NCBI GenBank assembly: GCA_008692225.1
Contig: VICG01000002.1
Location: 62,001-126,000 of the forward strand
Reading direction: 5' to 3'
DNA from: Monilinia fructicola
Taxonomy: Eukaryota > Ascomycota > Leotiomycetes > Helotiales > Sclerotiniaceae
DNA: 64,000 bases
A model generated the notes under the pieces. The model was not told the origin of the DNA. It worked only from the letters and a program-made list of their open reading frames with translations, and made no database searches. Positions 1-11,818 of the stretch are shown piece after piece. The position numbers and the translations under genes are program-made. Position 1 is the stretch's first letter, and every line of letters begins with the position of its first letter.

Positions 1-585
1 TCAAGGCGTCAATCCAGATACTTGAAATGATCGCGACGGCATCATGCATCTGATATTTGTCAACCAAAACTGCAAAATCGCAAAGACTTTGCAAATTGAT
101 TACCAAAGGAACCTCGGTGTCTAAGCAATGGATAATATTGACCAGCAACAAAAATGCATCGGGATTATCATCGGGTAGTGGAACGTTGATTAAACCTGTC
201 GTATGTAACTTTTTGCCTTCCTTGAACCCGTTTGGATACCGAAACATCGCTTTGAATACTGGGGAAACTAACATCATGTGTTTCGAAGATACGAGAAATT
301 TTACTTCTTGAAGTTCAGTGGTGACTCTTGAACTCTCTGAGATGCTGTCATCATCGACTATCTTCAGAATTTAAATGTCAACATCGAGATCTTGAGCTGC
401 TTCATTCTCTTCTTCGGTTCTTTCACTCTCAATAGATTTCTGCACCACACGCTGAAGACAAAAGATGCAGTCGCCATCAGCATCGATGATATTTCCTTCG
501 CTTATCTTGAATGAGATAGCAGTATTAAAAATGTCGAAAGTTTGGGTTTGATATTGAGATAATATGAATTAGTTTTGATTTTTCC
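1..585 (-). pseudogene. BTB/POZ-domain protein, decayed and cut by the window edge
   Basis: Reading the minus strand gives a continuous match to the intact BTB paralogue at 4.1-5.7 kb: a DADGDCIF stretch (as DPDGDLLLI there), then LVSSKHMMLVSPVFKAM, VPLPDDNPDA and FAVLVDKYQMHDAV. These are the BTB strand-helix core and the following helical segment. The reading frame has a TAA at 371-373, in a place where the family continues, and another stop near 585 with no ATG in between, so no start can be placed. The change needed for the stop (CAA to TAA) is of the CpA to TpA type expected from RIP. The 3' part lies beyond base 1. An undetected intron could hide the stop; I consider decay more likely. 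Confidence 0.6.
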
Positions 586-869
586 TGGTTATTTCTTGGT
601 AGAAGATGATTTTTCGAGGTTAGCTCCAGCGGGAGTAGCAAGTTAAATAGTAGAATAAACAAATGCAATACCGCGCGGGGTGAAATGTACGGTTTTGATG
701 CGGCAAAATATATGGCATCAGATTGTTAATCCGCTCAATGTCTCGGCGATGTCGTTACGGTCTATCTCGAATCTAAGGGGTATAGCTTGGAGACAAAGCC
801 ATTTTTCGCGTACCGTCCTGGTTGAAGTAGAAGAGTTTCGGAAGTTCTATTTATTTTCTAGATGATATT

Positions 870-2210
870 TTAATGTCTGCCAAAATCAATCCAGAGGGCG
901 CGAAAGGTTCTGGTAATTACAGCCAAAATAGCACCTGTGACAGGTTTTCCAGAGAAAGGATGAATAATCATCAATGATTCAATCCTACTCCTGATACTTT
1001 GAAGTTCTGTTTCTTAATATGATGCTTTTAGAAGTAATCATAGGCAACTTGTGCAAGCACTTTGCATGACGGTAGTTTGAACCTCTGAATTTCAATTTGG
1101 ATCACTATCGCACCCAGACGACTGAACTTTCTCTCTAACTAAGGTATTTGCTGTTGCATTTGGGAGCGAAAAGAAGCCTCCGAGATATTGAATTCTGATA
1201 TTTCCTCAATCTTGCTTTTCGAAGAACTAATTATGTAGACCTTCCAATGAACCTTCAGGTAGACTTACTGAAGATAGGATCTGGAAGAGGTGATGCTGCC
1301 CATTCTTCTTTTTACTCGACTAATATTCCTCAGATACACCAGGTGTAAAACTTATCACAAGAAACGCTGGATATTTACTGAATTCCTCATCCATCTTGAA
1401 TACGCAAGCTATAAAGATCCACGAAAAAGTAATTTGAGTGCCTTCATTTGAAACAACTTCCTTCTCAAATCAAGTTTCCGCTTCCAATTTCCGGCTCTTT
1501 GATTTCCCAGGGAGCAACTTCTTGTTCCTGTGTAGAATCAAGGACATCTTATTGTTTCCGCTGATGATTGCAGTTTTGGATAACATCTCCAAGTCATAAA
1601 TTTGAGCCTTCACAGTAACATGGTGTACTTACATACGTTACGTGTGAACCCTGGCATGTTCGGTATTTCTTGAAGATGACTGGGATTTCCGCCAGGATCT
1701 GTAGATCTATGTTCGCCGGTAAATGTTCCCATGACTATGAATGATATTGAATAGAATGTTTCAGAGCGACTGGATCGTCATCAAACATAACTTCCACATG
1801 AAAATGCTTTTTCACTGTTTCACCTTCGCCATACCTTTCAGTAGGATTGTTTTGAAAACTGATGAAATGACCGCTATTTCATTTGAAGAAAAAATTCGAT
1901 AATCTTAAAATTCATCTTCTTTGTACCGTGTGAAAACGAGCATTGAGATTGGCGTGGGAGGGGAGGGGAGAGGAGATACAGGTGATAAGATGAGTGCTAA
2001 CTCGCCGCCTTGGTGGGTGACATCTTGATTTGATTCGAGTTTTTGATTCTGATGTATTCTGCTTAACTGGTAACAATTCAAGAATATATAATGAATTCTT
2101 AGTGGAATCATAATGATGTGTTTCATTTGACGGTATATGACTCTCACACTATTAGACACTGAAAAGCTTACTCTGATGCCACAAAAATTGAAGTCATTTG
2201 ACTTTTCCAA
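870..2210 (-). pseudogene. BTB/POZ-domain protein relic, multiply frameshifted
   Basis: The minus strand carries pieces of the same BTB family in order but in changing frames with stops: GGELALIL (about 2000), FSSNEIAVISSVFKTIL (about 1885), VEVMFDDDPVAL (about 1795), NIDLQILAEIPVIFKKY (about 1700) and WIFIACVFKMDEEF (about 1410). These align with DGDLLLIL, LVSSKHMVLVSPVFKAM, VEVPLPDDDPDAM, VKLGLLTHLAVLVDKYQ and WLCISWVFEKHREF of the copy at 4.1-5.7 kb. The tail at 870-1010 reads as an open stretch ending IDFGRH and is assigned only by position. The outer limits are uncertain; the core is convincing. Confidence 0.55.
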
Positions 2211-4127
2211 GGTTATACTATTATAATCAGAAAGGGGTAGAATCTATCCTAAAATAGCCGAATCTATGGTGTAAAAGCGGAAGATTCTATGCTGAAGAGT
2301 AAAATCTCCACCTTGATAGTTAGAATCTATAACAGATTGGAGTTTATTTTGATATATGATCTAGAAGGTTTAAAGGTAAATAGGAGTTTATGATACTGGC
2401 ATAGGAGTAATCATCCCTCTTTCAACAGTGCAATTTTTTGGCGAAGTGCTACTATCGTGGACTTGGACTAACTCTTCCCCAGTACCACGTCATTACATCT
2501 ACTGCTCTTATCATCTAGCTGTAGTCCTACCACCCTTCATCGACTCAATGAAATTACCAATTTATCTTTCAACCATCATCATCTCTTTGCAGAAACGAAA
2601 AAATAACCCCCCAAATACCTCCTATATGACATCATCTTATCATTCCCAGAACTGCAACACAAAAAACTAAACCCAACTACCAAACACCAACACCCATTCA
2701 ACCCTCCTCTCCAACACTGACTTGAAGAAACATACTTATCTCAACCCCAAAGCCCCAGATACCAGTACCAGCAACCTATACTTCCACCAAGCACTCACAA
2801 GCACTCCACCCAACGAATCTAATCAATCCCCAACAATAACCAGCTAGCATCCACCCAACCCAGCACCAGGCAACATTCATTCCCAAAGGTAAAAAAAAGC
2901 GAGGACTAACACCAAACCGTCCCTCCCATCCACCCGCGAGAAACCTTCCTTCCCACCCCCCCTCTCAAAGCGACAATACCACTCAAAGCCCCCAGTCCAA
3001 ACCCAACACACACCATGCCACATCAACACCAACTCCAGAGGATACCTACCCAACAAACTCACACACACTATCCGCACTAACAACCCAACACACCTTTCGA
3101 TCGCATAGATACAAGTAGCCACCCAACCTTCCACCCCTCCCACTCCCCCTTTCCCAACTCTGCACTTCAGCCTGCTGCACCTGCAAATCTACCATTTAAA
3201 CCCGGTCCGCTCGCCTGCCCAAGCTATTCTCGATACCTACACAGCATAGTATTACCAGTGTGTGTCTGCGTAAACTCATCTACCAATCCGCAAACAATAA
3301 TTACAAGAAACCAATGCTCCTCCCCCGTCGCCGGCCCCATCCCGAAAAGAAATTTATCTTCTTCGAGCATTGAGGAATTTCTTAGTACTTCGGGTATCCA
3401 TATTCTTTTATAAGCTTGCTAATGATGATGATGATGATGATGATGATGATATATAAACAAAAACAAAAGACAAACAACAAAAATAAAATGAAGCAACCAA
3501 AAAATATCGAAAAAAGAAATAGATATCGAGAAGAGATGCTAGGATTTTTAATGAGTGCGAAATCATGCCATGGTGAGATTATATCTTTTAATTATCACCA
3601 CTACCCTCGCCCCCTTCCCTCCCCCTGATTCCTTCTTATCGTCTAATTAATTAATTACATAGTAATTAATAACTTCATAGATGGGATGGTGAGATGAAGA
3701 ATCTGAAGACGAACGAGATGAGGAGTCTGGGCCGGTGCAAGCTATGGCGGGAGGAGACTCTGCGGTGGAGGAGTAGAATTTATTAACATGCTGTTACAGA
3801 ATCTACTTACACGACATAAGACGATACAACACAACACAACACAGCAAAGCACAGCACAACCATAAAGCGACTAAAATTTTCGCAGCGTAAGAATAAACCT
3901 GCCGATAACAATATCCATGTACTGAGTATCTGATATGTACACCCGTCTGCCTGGGATCAGACCGCCAGCATCAATAAATACAATTCCAAGTTCAGGACGC
4001 CATTCTTTTCTATACCAAGAAAAAACAGAAAAAAGAGCAAGAGAGTAGAATATGATACCATTCATATATATCCAAGGCTCAGTCCAGCACCCCTGAACAC
4101 ACCACCACGCACTCCAAATCAACAAGA
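2211..4127. other. Intergenic, pyrimidine-rich, no gene seen
   Basis: No supported gene. 2230-2350 has four loosely repeated GAATCTAT words. 2650-3180 is strongly C/A-rich on the plus strand, so long open frames there are compositional. 3420-3450 is a trinucleotide repeat. 3640-3680 has TTAATTAATTA clusters. Confidence 0.6.
3422..3450. repeat. (ATG)n microsatellite
   Basis: About ten perfect ATG/GAT units, directly visible. The short open frame across it is a by-product. Confidence 0.9.
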
Positions 4128-5746
4128 TCAAACCAAGCCTGACGAAACCTTAAACCCATCCAGGTCCAAACCACACAACTCCTTCTCAATCGGTACCATC
4201 AAATCCATCAAGTAACCACCAAAGATATGCTTCGTCTCATTCACCTCCTGGGACGGACGGGAACTACATAGCAAGACCACTTCGCACGCATTCTTGATGT
4301 TGAAGTTTTGGTAACTATCGTAGACGCTGACGAAGGAGTGACCCGTATACGGTGCTTCGGGCAAGGGATAAAGATTATGATAGATGGCTTCCTTGATCAG
4401 CATCCCGAGAGCCATCGCGTCACACTGTTTATTATGTTGAGGGATTTCGTCCATGGACAGGTGCGTGGGACGACCGCGACAGATGAGCGTTGATGTTTGG
4501 TAGGATTCCATGGTATTTCTGAGAGCCGAGATTGCTTCATCAAGGGCTCGGATTCGGTCTTGTTCGATGTGTTCTGGACAGGATTAGCTTTGAAACGACT
4601 CGCGCTGAGATCGGGAGCACCTACCGACTACATTTGAAGGAATGGGAATCACCCAAGCCGAGTCTGAGATTATCGATGACAAACCCTGCGTACTCTCCTG
4701 TTGAAAGATCCTCGTCATAGAAGTAAACTCCCGATGCTTCTCAAAAACCCAAGAGATACAAAGCCATTGAAGACAAGCCTCCACTCCATCTTCCGCCATC
4801 GAGGAAGGAAACCTCTTTTTCGCGTGCGAAATCCACATATCGGAATATATCTGCACCGCGTCATGTAACTGATACTTATCCACCAAAACCGCAAGGTGCG
4901 TCAGGAGACCGAGCTTCACCTTTCGAGGCACATCTTTATGATGACAATGGACAATATCCACCAATATCCGCATCGCATCCGGATCATCGTCCGGTAGCGG
5001 AACCTCGACTTTCCCATGCGCTTTCGCAGCATACCCCTCTTTGAAATTGCTCCACTGGAGCATCGCCTTAAAAACCGGCGAAACAAGCACCATATGTTTC
5101 GACGAGACCAGCATATGAATCTCTCTCAACTCTTCCTCCCTCTCCTCCTTCTCCCTGCCCCTCTCTGCATTCCCAACATATCCATCCTCCCCGGGCGCCT
5201 CGCCCTCGACCTCCACCTCCGTCTCAGCCTCCGTCTCAGCCTCCGTCTCTGTCTCCGTCTCCCCCACCTCCCCATCCGTCCCCGTCTCAATCCCAATCGC
5301 CGAATCATCAAGCGACAGCACCGCCACCGCCCCCTCAATCTTCTTCTTCTTCTGCCTCCCCCCCTCCCCCTCTCCTCCAAAATCAACAACAAATCCCCAT
5401 CCGGATCCACCGTCCACCTCTCCGCGACCCTCCGCCTCGCCCCCGCCCCGGCACCCCGCCTCTCCTCCAACCTCAACTGCCGCTCATCATCACCACCCCC
5501 ATCATCCGTCGCGAACCCCTCCACGTCATCTTCCCGCGACGGCTCATGCACATACTTCACGCGCTTGTTGCGATGGACGGGCGACGCCGACTTCGGGCGT
5601 CGGGAAACTGCTGCGGGAAGAGCGCGCGCAGGAAACTGTGGTGCAGGGCGTTGGTCATCGAGGATCGGGGATGAGTTAGATTGGAGTGTGTGGTGAAGGA
5701 AAGGGGGGACATACCGTTCGTTGTGCATTTGTGTGATGATGTTCAT
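4128..5746 (-). CDS. BTB/POZ-domain protein (one apparent frame break)
   Basis: About 522 residues if joined. BTB domains mediate protein-protein contacts, often as adaptors of Cullin-3 ligases; this fungal family has no assigned role. A DPDGDLLLILEE segment leads into an acidic, Glu/Thr-rich low-complexity insert and then the core LVSSKHMVLVSPVFKAM, VPLPDDDPDAM and LAVLVDKYQLHDAV. One intron is clear at 4574-4624: joining gives NVVEHIEQDRIRALDEAISAL and continues to GLDLDGFKVSSGLV and a stop at 4128. The frame changes within C-runs at 5358-5370 (one G missing on the coding strand); adding one base makes the total divisible by three. The N-terminus is uncertain: ATGs at 5746 and 5728 are in frame, and a GTATGT follows shortly, so a further intron is possible. 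It is the least damaged of three neighbours of one family. Confidence 0.7.
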
Positions 5747-5792
5747 GGATTGGCGGGCTGGGCTTGCTTCGTTTTGTTTTATTTTGTTTACG

Positions 5793-5882
5793 ATGGATGG
5801 ATGGATGGATGGGTGTATGGGTGTATGGGTGTATGGGTGTATGGGTGTATGGGTGTATGGGTGTATGGGTGTATGGGTGTAT
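5793..5882. repeat. GGAT and 8-bp GTGTATGG tandem repeats
   Basis: Four to five GGAT units pass directly into about nine copies of GTGTATGG, all on the plus strand, just upstream of the BTB gene start. Confidence 0.95.
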
Positions 5883-7074
5883 GCAATGAACAATCTGCGA
5901 GGATGAGGCTTATCGGGAGTTTGGTGGTGGGGTGGTTTTTTCCGGGGTGGTGAGGCGAGGTAGGGATGTGCTTTTGGGGATGGCGAGAGGAGGATGAGAA
6001 GGCTACGCGGTTGAGTTTGGGAGAGGTTCGCTGATTTGGGTGTATGGAGTGTGTGCGATTTCGGGTCTTGCGGATGATAAATTGAGGAATCTTCAAGTCA
6101 AGAATGGTATTGGATTGATGGTTGAAGAGGGGATGCATGGGATGGTATTGTTTTCAAGCTTCGACCATCGAAAGAAGCGAATTGACGGGGCAACCGGACA
6201 AAAGTTTGTGGCTCCACATGTTGGTTGGTGGTTGGTATTGTATATTGGGTCCGATGATCAGATCATCACGGTTGATACTGTCTACTTGTGCTTGCTGTCT
6301 ACTTGCACTTGCTGTCTACTTGTACAAGTACAAGTAGATTATATTACTTATTACTACAAGGAGCGAGTCCTGGTAACCTTACTCCGTACATACTCCGTAT
6401 GATTTAACAAAGCGAATGAGATGATCCCAGATGAATAAATGCCATCCATATGATTGAAATTCCACGATGGGAGATCATGAAGATATATTATTCTTAATAC
6501 TCGAGGCGGGTATTTGTATTACATAATGTTGCTATAACGATTGCTACATGATAATTCAAAGGCGATGGATTGATTACTTATATAATCCAATAAATAGCAT
6601 GAGACAATATAACGGTCATTCCACCATTCACTCTCCTCTCCTCTATTCTACTCTCCAATAACAAATAACATATACTCTATGCCGCATATAATTAGCGACC
6701 ACGGATTATGAACAAGTGAACGACAGAACAAACATACAGAGTAGTGTAACATTACGAACTGGGTCAAATAAAGGATGTCAGATCCCACCAATCCCAAGAT
6801 GAGAATCATGAGATGCGATGAAAGAATACGCGTCCCATGCTATGTTTATAGCACAGCAATGAATATCCCACCGATCTCAATATGAAACACCTGCATGCTC
6901 AACTCAGCAACTTGATGCCTGAACCAGCCAAGATGGCCAAGAAATTGGCAAAAGCTTGATTCTGCTCCACGTATTTGATGTGTAGAAAATTCTATTCAGT
7001 ACATGGTACATACAGACAGAGTACATCTGGATACCCATGGCCCATAGATCGCAGGGTGTGCCGTGCTCCCAGCA
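5883..7074. other. Intergenic, no gene seen
   Basis: Holds a duplicated CTTGCTGTCTACTTG word near 6293-6325 ending in the palindrome TACTTGTACAAGTA, two ACTCCGTA words at 6381-6399, and AT-rich sequence to 6700. It is upstream of the BTB gene and downstream of the MFS gene. Confidence 0.5.
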
Positions 7075-8868
7075 TCACAACACGTATCTAAACCGAGGAC
7101 CATCATTCTCCTCTCCCACCGGCTCACCCATCTCCAGCTTCTCGCGCGATCGGGGGTCTTCGCCAACCACCAACCCGTTCGCATCTCTTCTGCCCACTGC
7201 GCCGTATTGCTCGTCTAAGCGCCGATTCTCCCCATTCAACAAGGCTCGCAAGGTCAGAGCTAGAATTCCGTTGAAGATCATAAAGGCTGTGCATACCCAC
7301 ATTCCTTTGCGGTAATGTGGACCTTCGTGGGCGGGATAGAGTCTCGTGCCAAGGAGAGGACCACACTGACCGACTAGATTGAGGATCGCGATGCCAGTAC
7401 CGCGCTTTGTGTCTGAGCCTTGGTTGTTGAGGACCCAGGGAGAGGATGTTACCAATGGCAGGGAAGATACCGGCCGCAGCGAGGAAAACCCCAGTATACC
7501 GAGGACCAACCGAAGAAGTGGTTAGCCTGAGAATGTCAGTAATTTTGTTAGACAGGATAAATGGGCATGGGGATGTACCAGTAAGATGTAACCAATGGAG
7601 GCAATAGCGGAGAGGAACATAATCACATAGCCACGTTGTTGGGTGCGATCGGCAATGTAAGTTGAGAGGATGACGAGGAGGAACGCGACGAAGTATGGTG
7701 GGGCGGATAAGCCCTGAGCATTGATGGCGGAGAATCCCATCTCGTTGAGGATAGTGGGGAGGAAGACAGGGAGGGAGCTGAATGAGACATTGCATGAGAA
7801 ATACATCAAGGCCGTGAGATAATTCTATTTCTACCATTAGGGTGTGCACTTTGCGGAACAGATGTAAGATGAGAGGTACCTTGGGATCCAGAAAAGCGGC
7901 ACCAATATCAGACCATTTCACCCCTCCCACACGATGTCCTTCTTCTGCGCCTACTTGTCTCACACCTCGTGCTCTCGCCACTTCTCTCTCTTCTTCATTG
8001 AGGAATCGTGCTTTCTCTGGACTATCAGGTAAGACAAAGAATGTCAAGATCCCGGCAGCCACGCATGGTAGACCCTCAACTAGAAATAGAAGACGCCAAT
8101 TTGCAATAGCAGCATGCCCGCTAGTGATACCATAAGCCAAGGCTCCTGCGAAGCATGTTGCCAGGGGTGCAGCGCTCAGAAAGATTCCGATCCGCACGCC
8201 GATTTCGTGGCGCAGGTAGAAGAAGGATAGGAGGTAAGGAATACCAGGACCATAGCCAGCTTCAAAGAATCCCAGGAAGAACCGAGCTACCATCATACCT
8301 GACCATGATTGTGTAGCCGATTGAAGAGTGGCGACGGTGCCTACGATATTAGACGGTCAATACTTGTTACTAAGAGGATCTTTTGGAGGAAATAAACAAA
8401 AGAACTCACCCCATCCAACTACACAGAAACAAGCCCAGATGTGTGGAGGAAGGACCTTCCACATCAAGGCAAACCACTCAAAGACGATGTACGAGATATA
8501 GAAAATCGTCAACAGCCATTCGTATTGAGAGCTGGAAAGTTGAAGCTCTTTCGACATGCCAGCCGTCTTAGCATTGCTATGTGGTGTTAGAACATCGATT
8601 CGATTATTCAAAAGTTCTAAGCATTGACATACCCAATATTCGATCTATCAAGATATGATAGAAGATCTGGCAAATATCAGTTGAGCACTGTGGGAGGACA
8701 TCGGACAAGCTGCTTACACAACAACATCACCAACGGGATAAGCTTTCGATCCAGTTTCCTGACCAGCCTTTTCTCAGTCGCTGCGTCTACATGATAACCA
8801 TTTTGCGCTGAAGGTGGTTCTCGAGCAGATTCTAGCTGGGCAACTTCAGGTTTATCATATTCGGCCAT
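7075..8868 (-). CDS. MFS transporter, anion:cation symporter (ACS) family
   Basis: Plasma-membrane solute:H+ symporter of the Dal5/Tna1 type; substrate unknown. Six exons. Introns 8667-8717, 8577-8632, 8341-8409, 7825-7879 and about 7527-7578 join LIPLVMLLYLLSYLDRSNIG to NAKTAGM, then to the family motif FLGFFEAGYGPG, LPDSPEKARFLNEEER and the second half from NYLTALMYFS to QCGPLLGTRLYP. About 502 residues, normal for the family. Two frame breaks: the last intron does not keep frame with its CAG acceptor (one G too many at 7526-7527), and one extra base near 7441-7446 separates FPAIGNIL from PWVLNNQGSDTKR. Removing both makes the length divisible by three. The start at 8868 (MAEYDKPEV) is the first ATG in frame. 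It could be a young pseudogene, but assembly indels are likelier. Confidence 0.78.
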
Positions 8869-10130
8869 ATTTGCCTGCCGTTTCACGAAAAGAATTCAGG
8901 GTTCCCAAGAGAAATTGCACTTGCTCAAAAGAAGGTTGATAGACCTAAGGTGTTATGAATCTGATCGGATTCACAGCTCCAATAGAGAAAAGGCTTCAGG
9001 TTCAACAGGAGAAAAATATCATCTGAAGTTGAGAAGGACAAAGTACACAAAGGTCAGATCGTAAGATGGGAAAATAAAGAAGAGAAAAGCGATGAGATGT
9101 TCATCTTTTCCACGTACCGATGCAACAGTTGGTGCGAGCAGAAGCCTGTTGATGTGACACTCCATCGAGCAAACTTGCCAGCGATCATTTCCATATTAAG
9201 CCATGAACATGGGGAAATGACAAGGTGAATCCGAATTCGTGGAGACCCCGCGATTGTTGATTCGTCGGCATTGCCGTTCCCTAAAGAGATAGATGGATAG
9301 ATGGATAGATGGCTTATCCGGTATTGGATGATATCCGGATAATTCCAATTGATGACCAAGCTTTTGGACGAGTTGTACCTCTTTCCATCAAGTTAAGTGG
9401 GATGAACGGCGCCAAAGCTACCTGGTCCCTGCAGATGTCATCCTCGTTTATCACCACGAACGGGACAAATGATGCAGAACATTGATCATGATTTGAGAAA
9501 GAAATATCGTGTAGCTGATGATCCAAGAAAGCATGAGAAAGCGCCCGAGAAAGAAGGCTACGTACGTTCACGGGTACTACTCGAGAAATACGCCCACTTA
9601 TGATCCGATTATCGGGTATTTATATATATCCAGATGCGTCACCACATACAACCAATGCTGTACCATGGCATGCCGACGCATTTTCGGAAAAGCAGACACA
9701 CACCTCCACCCCCTTGTCATAAGCGCGACGTAATTTAATAGCAACATGAAAGCGTACTGTAGCACGAGGAGATTAGAAGTAAGTACTGTACAGTAGCATT
9801 ATGCCCCGAAGCTAGAACATCCAAATGCTTCCCTGGTTGTTTCTGCAGCTACCCAATCAATCTCCATTGTCCCGCCAGTATCATGAAGCAAGATCCACCA
9901 TACTCGGTGCCGTGCCGGACAGTGAGGTATTATGCCCTCGAATTTTCGACAGAAACGTGATCTTGATTAATAATATGACCTGGGGTAACTTTGACAATCA
10001 AAATAATCGTCTGATTAAAGCGAGAGGTCTCTCGGAAAAGGGAAAGTAATAATTGACCAAGGGATACATCTCATTTCACATTTCGAAGCTCCGGCGACGA
10101 GTATCAAATATTAGAATTCAATTTCTTTAG
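8869..10130. other. Intergenic, no gene seen
   Basis: Upstream region of the MFS gene. A GATAGATG tandem repeat lies at about 9288-9312. TACTGTACAGTA occurs near 9784. Several short frames on both strands lack protein character. Confidence 0.5.
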
Positions 10131-10581
10131 AGGAGAAGAATCGAAGCGGAATGCGTATATATATTTATGTATATATATATATAAATATGTATTGTGAAAG
10201 AGAAGAATTATATTAGCTCTCGTTTAAATAATCTTAATTATAATTAGTATATATAACCCTTCATATTCTAGCCTTTAATCGATTCCTTATTTATTATACT
10301 CCTTTATCTTACTTTTATATACTAGGTATATATATATAAGGTTAATATTAAATTATATTTTTCTTTTATTTAATTATATTTAACTTTCTTTAATAATACT
10401 ATAAATATAATATTCATAACTATATTTATTTACTATCTTATTTCCCAAGGTTAATTAACTCTATAATCTATCTAACCTACTCGAACGGGTTTTTAAAAGA
10501 GATATACGTAAAAATATAACTTATAATTATAACAAATATTACGTGCCTTAGGTATATAATATCTCACTCCGTACACTTTAT

Positions 10582-10608
10582 CTTAGTTTAAGCTAGTCTT
10601 AAACTAAG
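10582..10608. repeat. Perfect 11-bp inverted repeat (hairpin)
   Basis: CTTAGTTTAAG, a 5-base spacer, then CTTAAACTAAG. It is followed at about 10626-10648 by a second, slightly imperfect palindrome around AGATCTTTTAAAGATCT. Confidence 0.8.
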
Positions 10609-10669
10609 CGATACTATATATAAAAGAGATCTTTTAAAGATCTCTTCCTTTTTTAACTTTCTTATTCTA

Positions 10670-10826
10670 ACTAGCACTCGCGGAAAATAAATTTTCAGAC
10701 TATGGATTCTTCGAATTTAATTACTTAATGGGGGCTAGCCCCCAAACCCCCAATCCTCACTTCGTTCGAGGCTAATAAAATTCTACGAATCCATAACCTA
10801 AAAATTTATTTTCCGCGAGTGCTAGT
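10670..10826. mobile_element. 157-bp MITE with long terminal inverted repeats
   Basis: The ends are inverted copies: ACTAGCACTCGCGGAAAATA reads identically inward from both sides for about 26 bases and continues with mismatches (TATGGATTC, then GAATTT) to about 48 bases. The middle is GC-rich, with GGGGGCTAGCCCCC and CGTTCGAGG. No coding capacity. I see no clean target duplication (TA-rich flanks make it ambiguous). An inner-end relic lies at 14277-14300. Confidence 0.85.
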
Positions 10827-10839
10827 ATAACTAATAATG

Positions 10840-10901
<62 letters not shown>
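10840..10901. repeat. (TAA)n microsatellite
   Basis: About twenty perfect TAA/AAT units immediately beside the MITE. Confidence 0.9.
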
Positions 10902-10902
<1 letters not shown>

Positions 10903-11099
10903 TTAAAGAAAGAAATTATTTTTAAAATCCTTTACTATTATATTTCCTACTTTTTTAATTCTAATATAAATACTCTAATATTATAAATAGATATCTTATT
11001 TAATTATATTCTATATTAAATATATTTGGCAAGAAACATGTATCATAGTAAAAGCTAATCTATATTAAAACTATCTAATACTGTTTATTTATAGCTAAG

Positions 11100-11210
11100 C
11101 TTATGCTGTCCGCTTTTATTGACAACGTTGGCAACGCTAACCATATCGTCCTTGCCGATACGCCAAGGGTGTCGGCTCCAAGGCCGACTTCTTCCGTGTC
11201 GGTCGTGACA
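11100..11210 (-). mobile_element. LTR-like fragment
   Basis: A 110-bp islet of normal base composition inside AT-rich DNA. Read on the minus strand it begins TGTCACGACCGACACGG; the first seven bases match the start of the nearby solo LTR. It contains a GTCGGC/GCCGAC hairpin. The inner edge fades into AT-rich DNA. It could instead be a scrap of a coding region, since one plus frame is open across it. Confidence 0.4.
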
Positions 11211-11310
11211 TGACCGTTACAATATTAATAATATTATATTATATTCTTATATCTCTTTTTATCTTTTTAAATATATTTTTTAATACTATTCTTTTAAATC
11301 TACTTTTTAT

Positions 11311-11544
11311 ATTATTTATTATTTATTATTTATTTATTTATTATTTATTATTTTATTATTTATTATTTATTATTTATTATTTATTATTTATTATTTATTA
11401 TTTATTATTTATTATTTATTATTTATTATTTATTTATTATTATTTATTATTTATTATTTATTATTTATTATTTATTATTTATTTATTTATTTATTATTTA
11501 TTATTTATTATTTTTATTATTTATTATTTATTATTTATTATTTT
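11311..11544. repeat. (TTATTTA)n low-complexity tract
   Basis: Over 200 bases of ATTTATT units, which generate a spurious long Tyr/Leu/Phe open frame. Confidence 0.9.
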
Positions 11545-11753
11545 AAATCAAAATAGGGCTATATAAAATAGCCGGAATAGAATGGCTAGAATAATCGGAA
11601 TAATTAAGCTATAAAAGTAGAATAGAAAGTCGATATTAAAAAATTAAGGTTTTTTGTACTTATTAATATTCGATTAATCAAAATTTTCGTAGAATACTTA
11701 TAATTAATTATAAAAGACCTTTAAGATTTAAGGTTTATGTTTTTTTTCATTTG

Positions 11754-11798
11754 AAACTTTTATAGTATAGGTATAATAATCATATAATAATAATTATA
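11754..11798. repeat. Direct repeat copy 1 (RIP-mutated)
   Basis: AAACTTTTATAGTATAGG and the next 27 bases align with 14208-14252; most differences are C-to-T or G-to-A at CpA/TpG, with this copy the more mutated. Confidence 0.6.
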
Positions 11799-11818
11799 AA
11801 ATATATAGTGTCACGCAA

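Noticed and set aside
2877..3143. 88-codon minus frame with Trp/Gly-rich sequence
   Set aside because: Compositional by-product of a C/A-rich tract; no ATG context or family.
5016..5696. 226-codon plus-strand frame, Leu/Arg/Pro-rich
   Set aside because: Antisense shadow of the BTB gene's acidic repeat region; no family features.
11210..11566. 118-codon plus frame rich in Tyr, Leu, Ile
   Set aside because: Arises from ATTTATT low-complexity sequence.
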